64,000 nucleotides of DNA, taken from NCBI RefSeq assembly GCF_001514215.1, contig NZ_KQ948851.1:615434-679433 (forward strand). Direction: 5' to 3'. Position 1 is the stretch's first letter. Each line of letters begins with the position of its first letter. Below the pieces are notes generated by a model, which saw only the letters and a list, made by a program, of their open reading frames with translations, was not told the DNA's origin and did not search any database. Positions 1-8,466 of this stretch are shown piece by piece. A program made the position numbers and the translations under genes. The DNA comes from Streptomyces bungoensis (GTDB taxonomy: Bacteria > Actinomycetota > Actinomycetes > Streptomycetales > Streptomycetaceae).

Positions 1-2
1 TG

Positions 3-110
3 CCGGTGGTGAGGCGCATCGCCGCCTCGGCCGGTGTGGAGGTCCGCGCGATCGCGGACGGCCGCGGGCATGTCGAGGTGACACTCCCGGCCGCCCGTGC
101 AGCCGCGTAG
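3..110 (+). CDS. C-terminal end of an upstream protein, possibly a sensor histidine kinase
   Basis: Only the last 35 codons are inside the window, ending in TAG. The tail (VVRRIAASAGVEV...GHVEVTLPAA) has the pattern of the last helix and strand of a GHKL ATPase domain, as at the end of two-component sensor kinases, where a LVR-IA helix is followed by a strand ending in TLP. The next gene starts 38 bases downstream on the same strand, so the two may be co-transcribed. The family assignment rests on this short tail alone and could be wrong. Confidence 0.35.
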   Translation, partial: PVVRRIAASAGVEVRAIADGRGHVEVTLPAARAAA

Positions 111-148
111 TCAGGTTAAGTGCAGATTCCCCGCGTCAACCTCCTCGC

Positions 149-1420
149 ATGACAACGGCAACGGAAGCACGCGCGCGCAGCGGGCGTCTCATGCTCAACA
201 AGGTTCCCGAGGTCACCGTCTGGTTCTGGGTGATCAAGGTCCTGTGCACGACCGTCGGTGAGAGCTTCGCCGACTGGATCAACATGAAGCTGGGCGTCGG
301 CCTGGTGAACACGGCCTGGATCTTCACCGCGGTGTTCGTGGTGGTCCTGGCCGTCCAGCTGCGGCTGAAGCGGTACGTCCCGTTCCCCTACTGGCTGACC
401 GTGGTCGTCGTCAGCGTCACCGGCACCCTGTACACCGACATCCTGACCGACCAGCTCAATGTGCCGCTGTGGATCAGTTCCGCGGTCTTCTCGGTGCTGC
501 TCGCGGCGGTCTTCGGCGTGTGGTGGGCGCGGGAGCGCACACTGTCGATCCACTCGGTCACCACGCTTCCGCGGGAGTCGTTCTACTGGCTCGCCGTTCT
601 CGTCACCTTCGCGCTCGGCACCGCGACCGGCGACTGGACCCTCGAACTCACCGGCTGGAGCCCGGGAGTCTCGGTCCTGCTGCCGCTCGGCCTCATCGCG
701 GCGATCACCGCGCTGTGGAAGTTCGGCGCCAACCCGGTGCTGTCCTTCTGGCTCGCCTACATCCTGACCCGCCCGCTGGGCGCCAACATCGGCGACTGGC
801 TCGCCTCCCCCAAGGTCGCCCAGCCGGGTGAACCGACCGGTCTCGACCTGGGCACGTTCACCACCAGCCTGATCTTCCTCGGCCTCATTCTGGCGACGGT
901 GGTCTACCTGACGGTGACGCGCCCGGATGTGACCGAGACCCACGAGGCGACCCACGCCGCACACACCACCGGCGACCCGCGCAAGGAGCGCGTCGCGCTG
1001 GCCGGCTTCGGACTGCTCGCCGTCGCCACCGCGGGCCTGCTGGTCTGGGCCCATGGCCAGCCGCACGTCGGCCCCGCGCCGGAGGAGGACAACACCTCCG
1101 CCGTCCAGATGGCTCCCGGCCAGGCGGTGAAGAAGTTCCCGCCCGCCAAGGTCGCCGCGCTGAAGACCCTCGCCTCCACCTCGCTCAAGGACGCACGCTC
1201 GGGGGACGCGGCCGGAGCCCATGCGGCCGCCCAGAAGCTGCGTGACCTGTGGGACGCCGACCAGGCATCGCTGCAGCCGCTGGACCAGACCGGCTGGACC
1301 TCCATCGACGCCCAGATGGACAAGATGCTCAAGACGTTCGGCATCGACCACTCGAACCCGCCGATGTCGCCTGCGCAGCAGGAGAAGGAACTGAACACCC
1401 TGCTGACGGACATGGGCTGA
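149..1420 (+). CDS. COG4705-type multi-pass membrane protein with C-terminal soluble tail
   Basis: A 423-residue integral membrane protein of the uncharacterised COG4705 type. Residues about 20-250 hold roughly eight hydrophobic helices arranged as internal repeats, each closing with a small-residue/acidic motif (TTVGESFADW, GTATGDWTLE, GANIGDWLA). A last hydrophobic segment (about 285-302) leads into a soluble tail of about 120 residues rich in Ala, Lys and Asp, unusual beside the shorter family members. The start ATG fits the first repeat (VPEVTVWFWVIK). It follows a possible sensor-kinase gene at close spacing. No function is established for the family; a transport or sensing role is speculation. 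Confidence 0.75.
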   Translation: MTTATEARARSGRLMLNKVPEVTVWFWVIKVLCTTVGESFADWINMKLGVGLVNTAWIFTAVFVVVLAVQLRLKRYVPFPYWLTVVVVSVTGTLYTDILTDQLNVPLWISSAVFSVLLAAVFGVWWARERTLSIHSVTTLPRESFYWLAVLVTFALGTATGDWTLELTGWSPGVSVLLPLGLIAAITALWKFGANPVLSFWLAYILTRPLGANIGDWLASPKVAQPGEPTGLDLGTFTTSLIFLGLILATVVYLTVTRPDVTETHEATHAAHTTGDPRKERVALAGFGLLAVATAGLLVWAHGQPHVGPAPEEDNTSAVQMAPGQAVKKFPPAKVAALKTLASTSLKDARSGDAAGAHAAAQKLRDLWDADQASLQPLDQTGWTSIDAQMDKMLKTFGIDHSNPPMSPAQQEKELNTLLTDMG

Positions 1421-1731
1421 CAGGCCGCACAGCGCCCCGGCCGGGCAGGCTCGGTGTACCGAGGCAGCGCAGAGAACCGCCATTCCTCGGCACACGCCCG
1501 GGAGCCTCGGACACCGCAGTGCGGCCGCAGCCTCGCGTGGGGCGGTCGCTGACCGGATGGCGTGGGCCGAATGGTGCCCTCCGCAGGTCCAGCGGAAGCG
1601 CCATTCTGATGCGCTGATGCTGCTGCATCTCACATCTGCCGGTCGGGCAGCGCTCTGGCCGGACGGCCGGCGTGAGTCGCCGCGGAGCGGCTGTGAACGC
1701 ATCGCGCTGGTAGGGCCGTAGGGACGGCCTG
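1421..1731. other. Intergenic stretch between convergent genes
   Basis: About 310 bases between the 3' ends of the COG4705 gene and the convergent monooxygenase gene. Open frames here are antisense shadows with no recognisable domain. I see no convincing terminator hairpin, RNA gene or repeat. Confidence 0.6.
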
Positions 1732-2064
1732 CTATTCCGGATGGACCGACACTACCGAGAAGAGTCGCGGTTGCACGTCCGACGCGATCTTGGCGGCCTG
1801 GTCCATGTGGACGCGGGCCTCGGGGTTGTCGAGCATCGCCCTGTAGTGCTCCTCGCTCTCCCACTGGGCGTAGTTGACCACCCGCTCGCCGTCGAGGGAG
1901 GCGTGGAAGTTGGCGCAGACGAAGCCGGGTTGGTGCTTCATGGTCTCCTCCGTCGCGCGGGCGAGCAGCTCGATCAGCTCCTCCTGGCGGTCGGGGGAGA
2001 CCGTGAACACGTTGATGAGGGTGGCCACAAGGCGGGTGGTGTCGACCTGAACGGTAACAGTCAT
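1732..2064 (-). CDS. Antibiotic biosynthesis monooxygenase (ABM) domain protein
   Basis: A 110-residue protein of the ABM family, small ferredoxin-like dimeric enzymes or folds that include cofactor-free oxygenases and heme-degrading proteins. Visible hallmarks are the opening strand TLINVFTVSPDRQEELIELL, the HQPGFVCANFHASLDG stretch and the VNYAQWESEEHYRAMLDNPE segment, in the usual order. The frame is open further upstream, but the ATG chosen (MTVTVQVD) has an AGGGGAG ribosome-binding site just ahead of it and matches the normal domain start. It stands alone, so no substrate can be proposed. Confidence 0.8.
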   Translation of the reverse strand: MTVTVQVDTTRLVATLINVFTVSPDRQEELIELLARATEETMKHQPGFVCANFHASLDGERVVNYAQWESEEHYRAMLDNPEARVHMDQAAKIASDVQPRLFSVVSVHPE

Positions 2065-2291
2065 GTAGTTACTACTCCCCTTACGGCTGTGGGGTTGTTG
2101 CTTTCGGCTGCTGCATTCGCTCGAACGGATGCGAGCCGCAAGACTGCGGTAATGGGCGAGAGTTGTCGGTCCGGACTCCGGGACGTGCCGCGTACTGGAC
2201 GCCGATGAGGGCCAGTTGTGCCAATCCGCCGCCCCGGAGTCTGTTCCGATCACCATGACTCCAGGGCACTCGGCACGGCGGGCTCCGGGGG

Positions 2292-2861
2292 CTACAAAGG
2301 CTGGACGGCCAGGGCTCGGGCGGGGTGGCGGGGGCCGAGGAACACCGCGATGCCGTGGCCGTCGGGGGAGGGGTGGGTGGCCTGGGTCCAGCCCTGGCGA
2401 CGGTAGAAGGCCATGGCCCGGGGCGACTTGAGGGAGGTGAGCAGCCAGGCGCGGCCGTCCGGCGCGTCCTCGGTCACCGCTCGTAGGAGGCCGGCAGCGA
2501 TTCCGGTGCCATGGACGGTGGAACGGACGGCGAGTTCATCGATCTCACGGGCACCGCACAGCCACTCCTCGGTGCGGCTCGGGCCCAGACCGGCGGCAGC
2601 TTGTGGATGGCAACGGTCGACCGGGAAGGGGGTGGGAGTGGCCCAGGCGGTCGCGAAACCCACGATGTCCGGCCCGTCGAAGGCGAGCGCTGCGGTGAAC
2701 CCCGGACGCCGTACGTCCGAGCCGAGCCGTGCGAGGAAGGCGTCCGCCCTTTCCTCGTCCTCGTTCCAGGGCGGCGCGCAGAACGCGTCGGCGTAGACGG
2801 AGCGCAGAGCCGCGCTGTGAGGCAGGAGAGCGTCGTACGGGACGACACGGATGTCCGTCAC
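2292..2861 (-). CDS. GNAT-family N-acetyltransferase
   Basis: A 189-residue protein with a GNAT fold: an N-terminal helix pair, the ELAV strand ([21 protein letters not shown]), in which the acetyl-CoA loop is VHGTGIA, and the late [13 protein letters not shown] motif typical of motif B. Its GTG start overlaps the stop of tsaD by four bases (GTGA), so the two are probably translationally coupled. In many bacteria the ribosomal-protein acetyltransferase RimI sits beside tsaD/tsaB; this protein is longer than RimI and lacks clear RimI identity, so the substrate is left open. Confidence 0.8.
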   Translation of the reverse strand: MTDIRVVPYDALLPHSAALRSVYADAFCAPPWNEDEERADAFLARLGSDVRRPGFTAALAFDGPDIVGFATAWATPTPFPVDRCHPQAAAGLGPSRTEEWLCGAREIDELAVRSTVHGTGIAAGLLRAVTEDAPDGRAWLLTSLKSPRAMAFYRRQGWTQATHPSPDGHGIAVFLGPRHPARALAVQPL

Positions 2862-3907
2862 GCCGCCACCGCTCCGGCCACGACCGGATGCAGGGCCGCG
2901 TACTGAAGCGGTGCCGACGGGTCGATCGACACGTCCAGCGGGGCCGGCTCGGCCCCGGCCCGTACGAGGAGGTCGCCGACGGCGGCGATCATCGCGCCGT
3001 TGTCCGTGCACAGGCTGAGCGGTGGCACCCGCAGCGTGATGCCGGCCGCCCGGCAGCGCTCCTCGGCCAGCGTCCGCACCCTGGAGTTCGCGGCGACCCC
3101 GCCGACTACGACCAGCGTGCCGACTCTGTGCTCCACACAGGCGGCGACGGCCTTGCGGGTCAGGACGTCGGCGACCGCCTCCTGCAGTGACGCGGCCCCG
3201 TCGTGGACGGGCAGCTCGCGGCCGGCGTGGGACTCGGCCCAGCGGGCCGCCGCCGTCTTCAGTCCCGAGAAGGAGAAGTCGTACGACCCCGGAAGCGGGC
3301 GCGGGAAGGGAACGGCGCCGGGGTCGCCCTCTCGGGCGGCCCGGTCGATGGCCGGACCGCCGGGGTACGGCAGACCGAAGACCCGCGCGACCTTGTCGAA
3401 GCACTCTCCGGCGGCGTCGTCGAGGGTGTCGCCTAGGTGGGCGATCGGGTCGCGGGCCAGGTCGCGCACGAGGAGCAGCGAGGTGTGGCCGCCGGAGACG
3501 ATCAGCACCATGCTCGGGTCGGGCAGCGGTCCGTGCTCCAGTGTGTCGGCGGCGACATGACCGGCCAGGTGGTGCACGCCGTGGAGCGGGACGCCGAGCG
3601 CGTAGGCGATGCCCTTCGCCCCCGCGAGGCCCACTTGAAGGGCGCCGGACAGCCCCGGGCCCGTGGTCACGGCGACCGCCCCGATGTCGGAGAGCCGCAG
3701 CCCCGCCTGGGCCAGTGCCTGACGCACCACCGGGCGCAGGGCATGCAGGTGGGCGCGGGAAGCGATTTCGGGCACCACTCCGCCGAAGCGGGCGTGCTCG
3801 TCCATGCTCGACGCCACGGCGTGCCCGAGCAGGCGCCCGTCCCGGACGAGCCCCGCACCGGTCTCGTCACACGACGACTCGATCCCGAGCACGATCGGAG
3901 AGCCCAT
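2858..3907 (-). CDS. tsaD: tRNA N6-adenosine threonylcarbamoyltransferase TsaD
   Basis: TsaD (formerly Gcp/YgjD) transfers the threonylcarbamoyl group to A37 of ANN-decoding tRNAs, using the intermediate made by TsaC. The 349-residue protein shows the ASKHA hallmarks: [10 protein letters not shown] at the start, the metal-binding HLAGH motif in [11 protein letters not shown], and SGGHTSL. An upstream in-frame ATG exists 21 bases away, but this ATG is preceded by GGAAGGGGAGGGC, a strong ribosome-binding site. The Sua5-type TsaC is also in the window (26197-27171). A palindromic operator lies immediately upstream, between tsaD and the divergent cobL, so tsaD transcription may be affected by the metal regulator. 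Confidence 0.95.
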   Translation of the reverse strand: MGSPIVLGIESSCDETGAGLVRDGRLLGHAVASSMDEHARFGGVVPEIASRAHLHALRPVVRQALAQAGLRLSDIGAVAVTTGPGLSGALQVGLAGAKGIAYALGVPLHGVHHLAGHVAADTLEHGPLPDPSMVLIVSGGHTSLLLVRDLARDPIAHLGDTLDDAAGECFDKVARVFGLPYPGGPAIDRAAREGDPGAVPFPRPLPGSYDFSFSGLKTAAARWAESHAGRELPVHDGAASLQEAVADVLTRKAVAACVEHRVGTLVVVGGVAANSRVRTLAEERCRAAGITLRVPPLSLCTDNGAMIAAVGDLLVRAGAEPAPLDVSIDPSAPLQYAALHPVVAGAVAA

Positions 3908-3933
3908 GCCCTCCCCTTCCTGCGGCATCTACG

Positions 3934-3956
3934 TTATTGCGAACAGTGTGCAATAA
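3934..3956. promoter_or_regulatory. Nur-type operator between tsaD and cobL
   Basis: Palindrome TTATTGC-N9-GCAATAA with perfect 7-bp arms. It matches the published Nur box (tTGCaa-N5-ttGCAA). It sits 27 bases upstream of the tsaD start codon and about 95 bases upstream of cobL. It overlaps the likely tsaD promoter more closely than a TAGAGT -10-like sequence near 4011 that could serve cobL, so which gene it controls is uncertain. Confidence 0.7.
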
Positions 3957-4050
3957 GATCCGACCGGATGTGAACCCGGACTCGGTCGCACGGGTGATCG
4001 CTTAGTAGAGTGCGCCTCTGTCGCACCCCTGAACTTCGAGGTAGCCAGCA

Positions 4051-5313
4051 GTGACCCCCGCCCGACAAGGCCCGCCCTCCGCCGTCACCGTCGTCGGGAC
4101 AGGAGCCGACGGCTGGTCGGGTCTGGCCGAACCCTCCCGCGCGGAACTGCGCCGTGCCGACGTTCTCATCGGGGGTCCGCGCCAGCTGGACCTGCTGCCC
4201 ACCGAGTGCGCCGGCGAGCGCGTCGCCTGGCCCTCACCCCTGCGCCCCGCCGTCTCCCGCCTGCTCGCCGCTCACGCAGGCCGCCGTATCGCCGTCCTGG
4301 CCAGCGGTGACCCGATGTTCTACGGCATCGGACGCACGCTCGCCGAAGAGGTCGACGCACTGCGCGTCCTTCCTCACCCGTCGTCCGTGTCCTATGCCTC
4401 CGCCCGGCTGGGCTGGCCGCTGGAGGACGTCGAGGTCGTCACCCTGGTGGGCCGCCCCACCGCCCGCCTCGCCGCCGCCCTGCACGACGGCCGGCGACTC
4501 CTCGTCCTGAGCGCCGACGCCCGCACTCCCGAAGACGTCGCCGCGCTGCTCATCGACCGCGGCTTCGGACCGAGCAGGATGCGTGTCCTGGAACAACTCG
4601 GTGGCGACCGGGAGCGTGTGACCGCCGAGACCACTGCCGACGACTGGGCGCGGACCCAGCAGTCCGGCGATCCGCTCAACATCGTGGCCGTCGAATGCCG
4701 CCGGGCACCGGACGCCCTGCGACTCGGTGCGGTGCCGGGGCTGCCGGACGAGGCGTACGAGCACGACGGGCAGCTCACCAAGAGGCACATCCGGGCCGCC
4801 ACGCTCGGTGCGCTGGCCCCCGCCCCGGGCGAACTCCTGTGGGACGTCGGTGGCGGGTCGGGTTCGATCGCCATCGAGTGGATGCGCACCCACCCGTCGT
4901 GCCGGGCCGTCACCGTCGAACGCGACCAGGTACGTGCCGAACGTATCCTCCGTAACGCAGAGCGGCTCGGCGTGCCGGGACTTCGGGTGGTCACCGGTGA
5001 CGCTCCGGGCGCGCTGGCCGAACTCCCCGCGCCTCACGCCGTGTTCGTCGGCGGGGGACTTACGGCCCGCGGTCTCCTCGACGCCTGCTGGGCGGCCCTG
5101 TCACCCGGCGGGCGGCTCGTCGCCAACACGGTCACGCTGGAGTCCGAGGCGCTGCTCGCCGACGCTCACCGCCGCCATGGTGGTGAGCTGGTGCGGCTCG
5201 CGGTGGCGCACGCCGTGCCCGTGGGCGGCTTCACCGGCTGGCGGCAGGCCATGCCGGTCACCCAGTGGTGCGTGCAGAAGACCCCCAACCCCCCTCCAGG
5301 AGCAGACAGATGA
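4051..5313 (+). CDS. cobL: Precorrin-6Y C5,15-methyltransferase (decarboxylating), CbiE/CbiT fusion
   Basis: CobL methylates precorrin-6Y at C5 and C15 and decarboxylates the C12 acetate, giving precorrin-8X. The 420-residue protein has both halves: an N-terminal tetrapyrrole methylase (about 1-205; VTVVGTGADGW, ASGDPMFYGIG, LVGRPTARL) and a C-terminal CbiT-like class I methyltransferase (about 230-405; LTKRHIRA, LWDVGGGSGSIAIEW, GGRLVANTVT). The start is a GTG preceded by a GAGG. Its stop overlaps the cobM start by four bases. It begins the rightward cob transcript, with a Nur-type palindrome upstream. Confidence 0.95.
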   Translation: MTPARQGPPSAVTVVGTGADGWSGLAEPSRAELRRADVLIGGPRQLDLLPTECAGERVAWPSPLRPAVSRLLAAHAGRRIAVLASGDPMFYGIGRTLAEEVDALRVLPHPSSVSYASARLGWPLEDVEVVTLVGRPTARLAAALHDGRRLLVLSADARTPEDVAALLIDRGFGPSRMRVLEQLGGDRERVTAETTADDWARTQQSGDPLNIVAVECRRAPDALRLGAVPGLPDEAYEHDGQLTKRHIRAATLGALAPAPGELLWDVGGGSGSIAIEWMRTHPSCRAVTVERDQVRAERILRNAERLGVPGLRVVTGDAPGALAELPAPHAVFVGGGLTARGLLDACWAALSPGGRLVANTVTLESEALLADAHRRHGGELVRLAVAHAVPVGGFTGWRQAMPVTQWCVQKTPNPPPGADR

Positions 5314-6059
5314 CCGTGTACTTCATCGGCGCCGGCCCCGGCGCCGCCGACCTGATCACGGTGCGCGGCGCCCGGACGCTCGCCGCCTGCCAGGTCTGCC
5401 TGTACGCGGGCAGCCTCGTCCCGCGCGAGCTGCTGGCCGAGTGCCCGCCGGACGCACGCCTGGTGGACACCGCCCAGCTCGATCTGGACGAGATCACGGC
5501 CGAGTTGCTTCGCGCCCACCAGGAGGGGAACGACGTGGCCCGGCTGCACTCGGGCGACCCGTCCGTCTTCAGCGCGGTCGCCGAGCAGATGCGACGGCTC
5601 GACGCGGCCGGGATCCCCTACGAGGTCGTCCCCGGCGTTCCCGCCTTCGCAGCCGCGGCCGCCTCCCTCAAGCGGGAGCTGACCGTGCCCACCGTCGGCC
5701 AGACCGTCATCCTCACCCGCGTCGCCAACCGCGCCACCGCCATGCCGGACGGCGAGGACCTGGCCACGCTGGGCCGCAGCGGCGCGCTGATCGTGCTGCA
5801 CCTGGCCGCCAAGTACGTGGACCGCGTGGTGGAGGAACTCCTCCCGCGCTACGGCGCCGACTGCCCCGCCGCGGTCGTGGCCTACGCCTCCCGCCCGGAC
5901 GAGCTGATCATCCGGGGCACGCTGGAGGAGATCGCCCAGAAGGTGAAAGAGGCGGGTGTGCTGCGTACCGCGGTCATCATGGTGGGGCGGACGCTCGGAG
6001 CGGAACAGTTCCGCGACAGCCACCTGTACTCGCCGGAGCGGGAGCGTCATGGCTGCTGA
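5310..6059 (+). CDS. cobM: Precorrin-4 C11-methyltransferase
   Basis: A 249-residue tetrapyrrole (corrin) methylase that adds the C11 methyl group to precorrin-4. Motifs in order: VYFIGAGPGAADLITVRG, YAGSLVPRELL, LHSGDPSVFSA, VVPGVPAFAAAAA and a C-terminal VIMVGRTLG. The ATG overlaps the stop of cobL (ATGA), so an earlier in-frame start is rejected. The same reaction is carried out by CbiF in the anaerobic route; the name cobM is used because cobG and cobN are nearby. Confidence 0.95.
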   Translation: MTVYFIGAGPGAADLITVRGARTLAACQVCLYAGSLVPRELLAECPPDARLVDTAQLDLDEITAELLRAHQEGNDVARLHSGDPSVFSAVAEQMRRLDAAGIPYEVVPGVPAFAAAAASLKRELTVPTVGQTVILTRVANRATAMPDGEDLATLGRSGALIVLHLAAKYVDRVVEELLPRYGADCPAAVVAYASRPDELIIRGTLEEIAQKVKEAGVLRTAVIMVGRTLGAEQFRDSHLYSPERERHGC

Positions 6060-6376
6060 GCAGGTGATTCCCGTCCTGCGGGTGAGGGACGCCGCCGAAA
6101 CTGTCAGGTGATACGCACGTCTGGGCTTCACTCAGTGCACCGGTCCGAGCCGGGACTCCCCGTTTTCACCGAGGTTGCCCGAGGCCAGCTACGCGTCTTC
6201 CTCTCGGAGCACGGGGGCGACGCGCGGCCAGACACCTTGGTGTATCTGAGGGTCGCCGATATGGGCGCCGTGGCCGCCGAGTTCGGGGTCCGTGTCGAGG
6301 AGGCGCCGTGGGGGCGCGAGCTAGACTCCGCGACCCCGACGGGAACCGCATCAGGGTGGGGCCGGCCTACGAGTGA
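6049..6376 (+). pseudogene. Decayed VOC-family (glyoxalase/bleomycin-resistance-like) gene
   Basis: The reading starts with an ATG inside the cobM tail: MAAEQVIPVLRVRDAAETVR, a typical first strand and helix of a vicinal-oxygen-chelate domain. It then meets a TGA where TGG (Trp, as in RWYARLGF) is expected. Homology continues as YARLGFTQ, shifts frame to HRSEPGLPVFTEVARG, continues through LRVADMGAVAAEFGV, and shifts again to the closing LRDPDGNRIRVG and a stop at 6374-6376. One nonsense change and at least two frameshifts make it a pseudogene. Its start overlaps the end of cobM by 11 bases, suggesting it was once the last gene of that operon. Confidence 0.8.
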
Positions 6377-6407
6377 CCGGCGGGCCCGGTGCCTCGGCGC
6401 GGGTGAA

Positions 6408-7574
6408 TCATGTCACCGTACTGCGGCCCACGACCGTCCCTGCACGGTTGATGCAGATGACGTCCACCGCGACGGGCGCGCCGCGCAGCACGGCCAGCGC
6501 CTCGTCGCGGGCCGTCCTCGCCACCAGGTCGCCGAGCGGTACCCCGGCGGCCTGGCACAGCTGGAGCGCGGCGAGCCCTGTGTTCGCGTCGGCCACGACG
6601 GCGGCCAGCGTCTCGTCCGCGCCGCCCCGCCTGGCCAGTTCGGCGAGGAAGCCTTTGTCGACCTGGGAGCGGCCGGAGTGCAGGTCCAGATGGCCGGCGG
6701 CGAGCTTGGAGAGTTTGGCGAAGCCACCGCAGATCGTGAGGCGGTCCACCGGGTGCCGGCGGATGTACTTCAGCACGGCGCCCGCGAAGTCCCCCATGTC
6801 GAGCAGGGCGTCCTCGGGCAGGCCGTACTCGGCGACGACGGTCTTCTCGGACGTCGACCCGGTGCACCCGGCGACATGGGTCCGTCCGGCCGCGCGGGCC
6901 ACGTCCACGCCCCGCCGGATGGAGTCGATCCAGGCCGAGCAGGAGTACGGCACGACGATGCCCGTGGTGCCGAGGATGGACAGGCCGCCGAGGATGCCGA
7001 GCCGTGGGTTCCAGGTGGAGCGGGCTATCTCCTCGCCGTGGTCGACGGAGACGGTGATCTCCACGTTGCCGCTGCCGCCGTGCCGGGCGGCCACTTCGGC
7101 GACGTGCTCGCTCATCATGCGACGGGGCACGGGATTGACCGCCGCCTCACCGACGGGCAGTGGAAGGCCGGGCCGGGTGATCGTCCCCACGCCGGGTCCG
7201 GCCTTGAAGACGACGCCACTGCCTGCGGGCAGTCGCCGGACGGTGACCCGGACCAGTGCGCCGTGCGTGACGTCGGGGTCGTCTCCCGCGTCCTTCACGA
7301 TCCCCGCCATGGCGGAACTTTCGGTCAGCTCCTCGGCGGCCAGCGCGAAGGACGGTGTCTGACCCTTGGGCAGTGTGATCGTCACCGGGTCGGGAAACTC
7401 ACCGGTCAGCAGGGCGGTGTACGCGGCCGTGGTGGCCGCCGTCGCGCAGGCCCCCGTGGTCCAGCCGTGCCGCAGCCCCGTGTGCTCGAGCTGGGCGCGG
7501 CGACCGCCCTTCACCTGACCGGAACCGTGCGCCCCGCCCGCCTGCACCACGTCTCGTCCCTCACTGCCACTCAT
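6408..7574 (-). CDS. cbiD: Cobalt-precorrin-5B C1-methyltransferase CbiD
   Basis: CbiD performs the C1 methylation linked to ring contraction in the anaerobic cobalamin pathway. The 388-residue protein has the signatures LRHGWTTGACATAA, LPKGQTPSF, VKDAGDDPDVTHGA and GGFAKLSKLAAGHLDLH. The first ATG was chosen; starts nearer the LRHGWTTG motif are possible because the first 30 residues are low-complexity. It lies divergently from cobK with only 18 bases between start codons. Finding CbiD with the aerobic-type CobG and CobN means the locus mixes the two pathway styles. Confidence 0.93.
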   Translation of the reverse strand: MSGSEGRDVVQAGGAHGSGQVKGGRRAQLEHTGLRHGWTTGACATAATTAAYTALLTGEFPDPVTITLPKGQTPSFALAAEELTESSAMAGIVKDAGDDPDVTHGALVRVTVRRLPAGSGVVFKAGPGVGTITRPGLPLPVGEAAVNPVPRRMMSEHVAEVAARHGGSGNVEITVSVDHGEEIARSTWNPRLGILGGLSILGTTGIVVPYSCSAWIDSIRRGVDVARAAGRTHVAGCTGSTSEKTVVAEYGLPEDALLDMGDFAGAVLKYIRRHPVDRLTICGGFAKLSKLAAGHLDLHSGRSQVDKGFLAELARRGGADETLAAVVADANTGLAALQLCQAAGVPLGDLVARTARDEALAVLRGAPVAVDVICINRAGTVVGRSTVT

Positions 7575-7592
7575 GAACGGACCCACACCCTC

Positions 7593-8357
7593 ATGCACGT
7601 ACTGATCCTCGGCGGAACCACGGAAGCCCGCCGCCTTGCCGAACTCCTCCACGGCACTCCGGGGCTGAAGCTGACCAACTCCCTTGCCGGACGCGTCGCC
7701 AGCCCCAGGCTGCCCCCGGGCGAGACCCGCGTCGGCGGCTTCGGCGGGGCCGAAGGGCTGGCGGCGTGGCTGAGCGAGCAAGCGGTCGATGTCATCGTCG
7801 ACGCCACCCATCCCTTCGCCGGGAAGATCAGCTTCAACGCGGCTCGGGCCGCAGCCGCCACCCATGTTCCCCTGCTCGCCGTACGCCGGCCCGGCTGGGT
7901 CCCCGTAGAGGGCGACCGGTGGCACGAAGTGGGTTCACTGGAGGAAGCGGCACGGGCGCTGCCCGCACTCGGCCGTCGTATCTTCCTCACCACCGGGCGC
8001 ATGGGCCTGGCTGCCTTCGCGGACCTTGACGACCTGTGGTTTCTCGTACGATCCGTCGATGCACCCGAGCCACCCCATCCGGCCCGCATGGAGGTACTGC
8101 TCGATCGTGGCCCCTTCACCCTCGACGGGGAGCGAGAGCTGCTGCGGCGCCACCGCATCGACGTCGTGGTCACGAAGGACAGCGGCGGGGCGGCCACGGC
8201 GCCGAAACTGACGGCTGCCCGCGAGGCGGGGTTGCCCGTGCTCGTGGTCCGCAGACCATCCGTTCCCGAGGGAGTGGCCGTCCTCCCAGATGCCGAGAAG
8301 GCGGCCCAGTGGGTTCGCGAGCACCTTGAGCAGGGAGCTTTTCCGGCCGTTGACTGA
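7593..8357 (+). CDS. cobK: Precorrin-6A reductase
   Basis: CobK (CbiJ in the anaerobic naming) reduces precorrin-6A to precorrin-6B with NADPH. The 254-residue protein starts with the nucleotide-binding MHVLILGGTTEARRLAELL and continues with VDATHPFAGKISFNAA, IFLTTGR and VVVTKDSGGAATAPK, all diagnostic for the family. The frame is open for 1.5 kb upstream, but that stretch reads through the VOC pseudogene and antisense to cbiD. The ATG 18 bases from the divergent cbiD start is where the family begins. No strong ribosome-binding site is visible. Confidence 0.93.
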   Translation: MHVLILGGTTEARRLAELLHGTPGLKLTNSLAGRVASPRLPPGETRVGGFGGAEGLAAWLSEQAVDVIVDATHPFAGKISFNAARAAAATHVPLLAVRRPGWVPVEGDRWHEVGSLEEAARALPALGRRIFLTTGRMGLAAFADLDDLWFLVRSVDAPEPPHPARMEVLLDRGPFTLDGERELLRRHRIDVVVTKDSGGAATAPKLTAAREAGLPVLVVRRPSVPEGVAVLPDAEKAAQWVREHLEQGAFPAVD

Positions 8358-8390
8358 AATCTGGCGCCGACTTTACTGCGGCCTTCTTGT

Positions 8391-8411
8391 AGCTGCAACT
8401 TCTTCGCAGAA
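8391..8411. promoter_or_regulatory. Nur-type operator at the nicT promoter
   Basis: TGCAA-CTTCT-TCGCA, with the TGC-N9-GCA core shared by the other four sites. It lies a little downstream of a possible -35/-10 pair (TTGACT at 8350-8355 and a TTTACT/TACTGC block at 8372-8379). Binding here would block early transcription of the nickel/cobalt permease. The outer bases are less conserved than in the other copies. Confidence 0.6.
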
Positions 8412-8419
8412 ACCTGGAA

Positions 8420-8445
8420 GGCGCGGCTGAAAACAGCCGCTCGCC
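8420..8445 (+). other. Stem-loop in the nicT 5' leader
   Basis: GCGGCTG-AAAA-CAGCCGC forms a perfect 7-bp stem with a four-A loop, extended by a GGC/GCC clamp after a two-base bulge. It sits between the presumed operator and the nicT ribosome-binding region, 22 bases before the ATG. No U-run follows, so it may be a stability or translation-control element rather than a terminator. Confidence 0.5.
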
Positions 8446-8466
8446 GAGAAGTAAGGGTCACGCTCC

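Noticed and set aside
116..1864. A 582-codon open frame on the minus strand across the COG4705 gene
   Set aside because: It is the antisense shadow of a well-supported membrane-protein gene, has biased low-complexity composition and no domain. High GC makes such frames common.
3934..3956. Zur or FurA/CatR box instead of Nur
   Set aside because: The arms TTATTGC/GCAATAA with TTGC-GCAA spacing fit the Nur consensus and not the TGAAAATCATTTTCA-type Zur box or the CatR box.
6108..7592. Long upstream extension of cobK in the same frame
   Set aside because: It covers the VOC pseudogene and cbiD antisense. The reductase family starts at the ATG at 7593.
8358..8466. A second cobalamin riboswitch ahead of nicT
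   Set aside because: No GCCACTG box or GGAA-CCGGTG core is present; only a simple stem-loop and a Nur-type operator are seen.
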